A stretch of 64,000 nucleotides of DNA from Pseudanabaena sp. PCC 7367 (GTDB lineage Bacteria; Cyanobacteriota; Cyanobacteriia; Pseudanabaenales; Pseudanabaenaceae): assembly GCF_000317065.1 (NCBI RefSeq), contig NC_019690.1, forward strand, positions 248,001 through 312,000, read 5' to 3'. The position numbers and the translations under genes were made by a program. The stretch's first letter is position 1; every line of letters starts with the position of its first letter. Of the stretch, positions 62,342 through 64,000 are shown piece after piece. The notes under the pieces are model-generated. The model was not told the origin of the DNA. It saw only the letters and a list, made by a program, of their open reading frames with translations, and searched no databases.

Positions 62342-62713
62342 CTAATGGACATTTGAGGTCTGCGAGCAGGTGATCACAAAATCAGGCGTATCTAGATAGG
62401 TGATCACAAACCGTTGGGCAAACGAACAAACCTGCGCAAACTTATCCGCTTCATTTTCCAAACTGGCCTTGGTCTCTGGGTTGGGGCAATGAATCAAGAG
62501 GGTTTCTTCCTCGGTTAACCACCGCAGGTCGCAGAAAATGGTAGCGGGGATCTCGGTTTTGATCGTGGTGAGCAGATCGCTAAGCTGCTTGAATTTATGC
62601 AGCCAGGTTGATTCTTCTAGTTTGGTTTTGAGGCGGGTTTGGAGCTGCTCCCGCTTCTCTAATACGGTCGAATTTGTGTCCAGATTTTGGTACATGTCTT
62701 TTGGATTATTCAT
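62342..62713 (-). CDS. Hypothetical protein
   Basis: The protein is about 123 aa from MNNPKDMYQNLDTNSTVLEKREQL (62713). It has a helical N-terminal half with charged heptads, then PATIFCDLRWLTEEETLLIHCPNPETKASLENEADKFAQVCSFAQRFVITYLDTPDFVITCSQ, a beta-alpha pattern. I recall similar uncharacterised cyanobacterial proteins but cannot assign a role. Confidence 0.6.
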   Translation of the reverse strand: MNNPKDMYQNLDTNSTVLEKREQLQTRLKTKLEESTWLHKFKQLSDLLTTIKTEIPATIFCDLRWLTEEETLLIHCPNPETKASLENEADKFAQVCSFAQRFVITYLDTPDFVITCSQTSNVH

Positions 62714-63341
62714 AGGTATAAACATCTAGTTTTCAGCCGCTTGAATTAAGCAGCCTATGGCAATTAATGACTAAATTTACAAATTTAATCCCCGTGATTA
62801 ATTTGATTAAGCTATTAGCAGCGATTTGAATTTAATTTTGGCTGGGTTTAACAATTTGATTGATCTTAAGCAGATCAACACTAATCAGATCAACACGAGG
62901 TCAATATTGAAATGTAGAAATATAGAATCAATCGGAATTCAATGCGAAGTCAGTCTTAAGCCAGTTCTGATTAACTTAGTTGGTTTTTTAGTTTTAATAA
63001 ATTAACCAAGTTCAAGCTGAGCGATCGCCCCCTTTATGACCCTTTGTAACTCTTTTATGACCATTTGGGATCTGTGTAAACATGCTTGGGTTGCCCCCCC
63101 ATCAATGCGGCGATCGCCTGAATAGATTTGCAGTAAATTAGCAATGGATGTCAGATATTTAGATATTTAGATCCCTAAATCCAGTCTGCCTACTTACTAC
63201 CATGATTATCTACCATGATTATAGCGAAACATGCATATATCCAGGGAGGGTAAAATTTCCTATGCTAGAACTCTCTGCCCCCATTGCTTGCACCACCACC
63301 CTACCGACAATGCTTAGTCTGATAGATCAATTGTGTCAATT
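62714..63341. other. Intergenic region upstream of larB
   Basis: No gene is seen. Duplicated phrases occur (GATCAACACTAATCAGATCAACACGAGG near 62874; ACCATGATTATCTACCATGATTATAG near 63198-63224). The larB ATG (63342) has no strong ribosome site. Confidence 0.35.
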
Positions 63342-64000
63342 ATGTCAATGAACCCAACCGAGGCGCTCCAGCAATTATTAGCAGCGGTGGCCGCTGGCGA
63401 AACGAGCGTTGATGCAGCCTTGGCGCGATTGAAAAACTTTGGCTTTGAGGCGATCGATGGGGTGGCAAACATTGACCACAGCCGCGTGATTCGGAATGGT
63501 TTTCCGGAAGTGATCTGGGGTGAAGGGAAAACCCCTGACCAGATTGTGCAAATTATGACGGCGATGCAGCATAAGCAACGGGAGCTGGGATTTGCCTTGC
63601 CGATTATGGCCACCCGCATCAGTGAATCGGTGTTCCATAAGTTGCATTTGGCTTTGCCGGAGCTAACTTATTTTGAAATGGCGCGGATCTGTGCGATCGT
63701 GCCAGAGCAGACTGCCTCTGCGCCAGAGAAACCTGGTTTGATTAGCATCATCACGGCGGGGACAGCGGATTTGCCAGTGGCCGAAGAAGCAGCGATCACA
63801 GCGGAACTATGCGGTTTTCAGGTGAAGCGATTGTGGGATGTGGGCGTGGCTGGGATTCATCGCTTGTTGAATAATCTGGCGGTGTTGACGGCGGCGGATG
63901 TGTTGATTGTGGTGGCAGGCATGGAAGGGGCGTTGCCGAGTGTGGTAGGTGGCCTGTGCGATTGTCCGGTGATTGCAGTGCCGACCAGCGTGGGCTATGG
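63342..64000 (+). CDS. larB: Nickel pincer cofactor biosynthesis carboxylase LarB (partial)
   Basis: At least 219 codons run to the window edge. [38 protein letters not shown] is the LarB N-terminal helix region. [23 protein letters not shown] and the PurE-like domain [79 protein letters not shown] are diagnostic. LarB carboxylates and hydrolyses nicotinic acid adenine dinucleotide as the first step to the nickel pincer nucleotide used by lactate racemase-type enzymes. The end is cut by the window. Confidence 0.94.
   Translation, partial: [219 protein letters not shown]

Overview
The window comes from a phycoerythrin-containing, filamentous-type cyanobacterium. The evidence is abundant GCGATCGC (HIP1-like) sites, genes for phycoerythrin, phycocyanin, their bilin lyases and bilin reductases, the flv4/psiE-like/flv2 operon, light-dependent protochlorophyllide reductase, and large families of Uma2 and HEAT-repeat proteins. 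Gene content resembles Pseudanabaena-type genomes, but that is an inference and no species is assigned.

Layout. 1-2,570: a plasmid-derived looking segment. It has a partial CyRepA1/DUF3854 replication protein on the minus strand, preceded by a cascade of very short overlapping ORFs, a two-copy iteron-like repeat and hairpin-rich noncoding DNA with a candidate structured RNA. 2,900-7,200: rod-core linker cpcG, an exported protein with a C-terminal sorting signal, an orphan phycobiliprotein, a HEAT protein and an RRM protein. 7,500-11,700: tandem Uma2 gene pairs, one interrupted by a 1,020-bp IS630-family element. 12,300-26,900: the phycoerythrin region. It holds cpeBA, a terminator, cpeY and cpeZ, a second identical IS630 copy that cuts the 3' end of another atypical phycobiliprotein gene, Tic22-like and pentapeptide-repeat genes, then cpeC-cpeD-cpeS-cpeT-cpeR, a coiled-coil linker (cpeE-like) and a membrane-anchored CpcL linker. 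27,100-32,000: Uma2 genes, broken toxin-antitoxin genes and por. 32,200-38,800: a methyltransferase, cpcBA with a strong terminator, a HEAT protein and an aminotransferase. 38,900-43,100: the flavodiiron operon. 43,900-45,800: cpcE-cpcF. 45,800-55,600: a PIN toxin pair, nadB, Uma2 genes, an orphan Mu-like portal gene and an IS relic. 55,600-61,200: a CpeS-family lyase, a second cpeC-like linker, pebA-pebB, a STAS protein and a third CpeS-family lyase. The window ends inside larB.

How it fits together. PebA and PebB make phycoerythrobilin from biliverdin. CpeS/T/Y/Z and CpcE/F, with other HEAT and CpeS-family proteins, attach bilins to the CpeBA and CpcBA subunits. CpeC/D/E-type linkers stack phycoerythrin discs, and CpcG or CpcL joins rods to the core or to the membrane. 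CpeR is the known activator of phycoerythrin genes. Several of these operons share a TTACAAACAGTAA-like element upstream. The flavodiiron operon protects photosystem II under excess light. The accessory material (Uma2 arrays, IS630, toxin-antitoxin debris) is inserted between these photosynthesis modules.

All functional calls rest on reading translated sequence and remembered family signatures; no database search was run.
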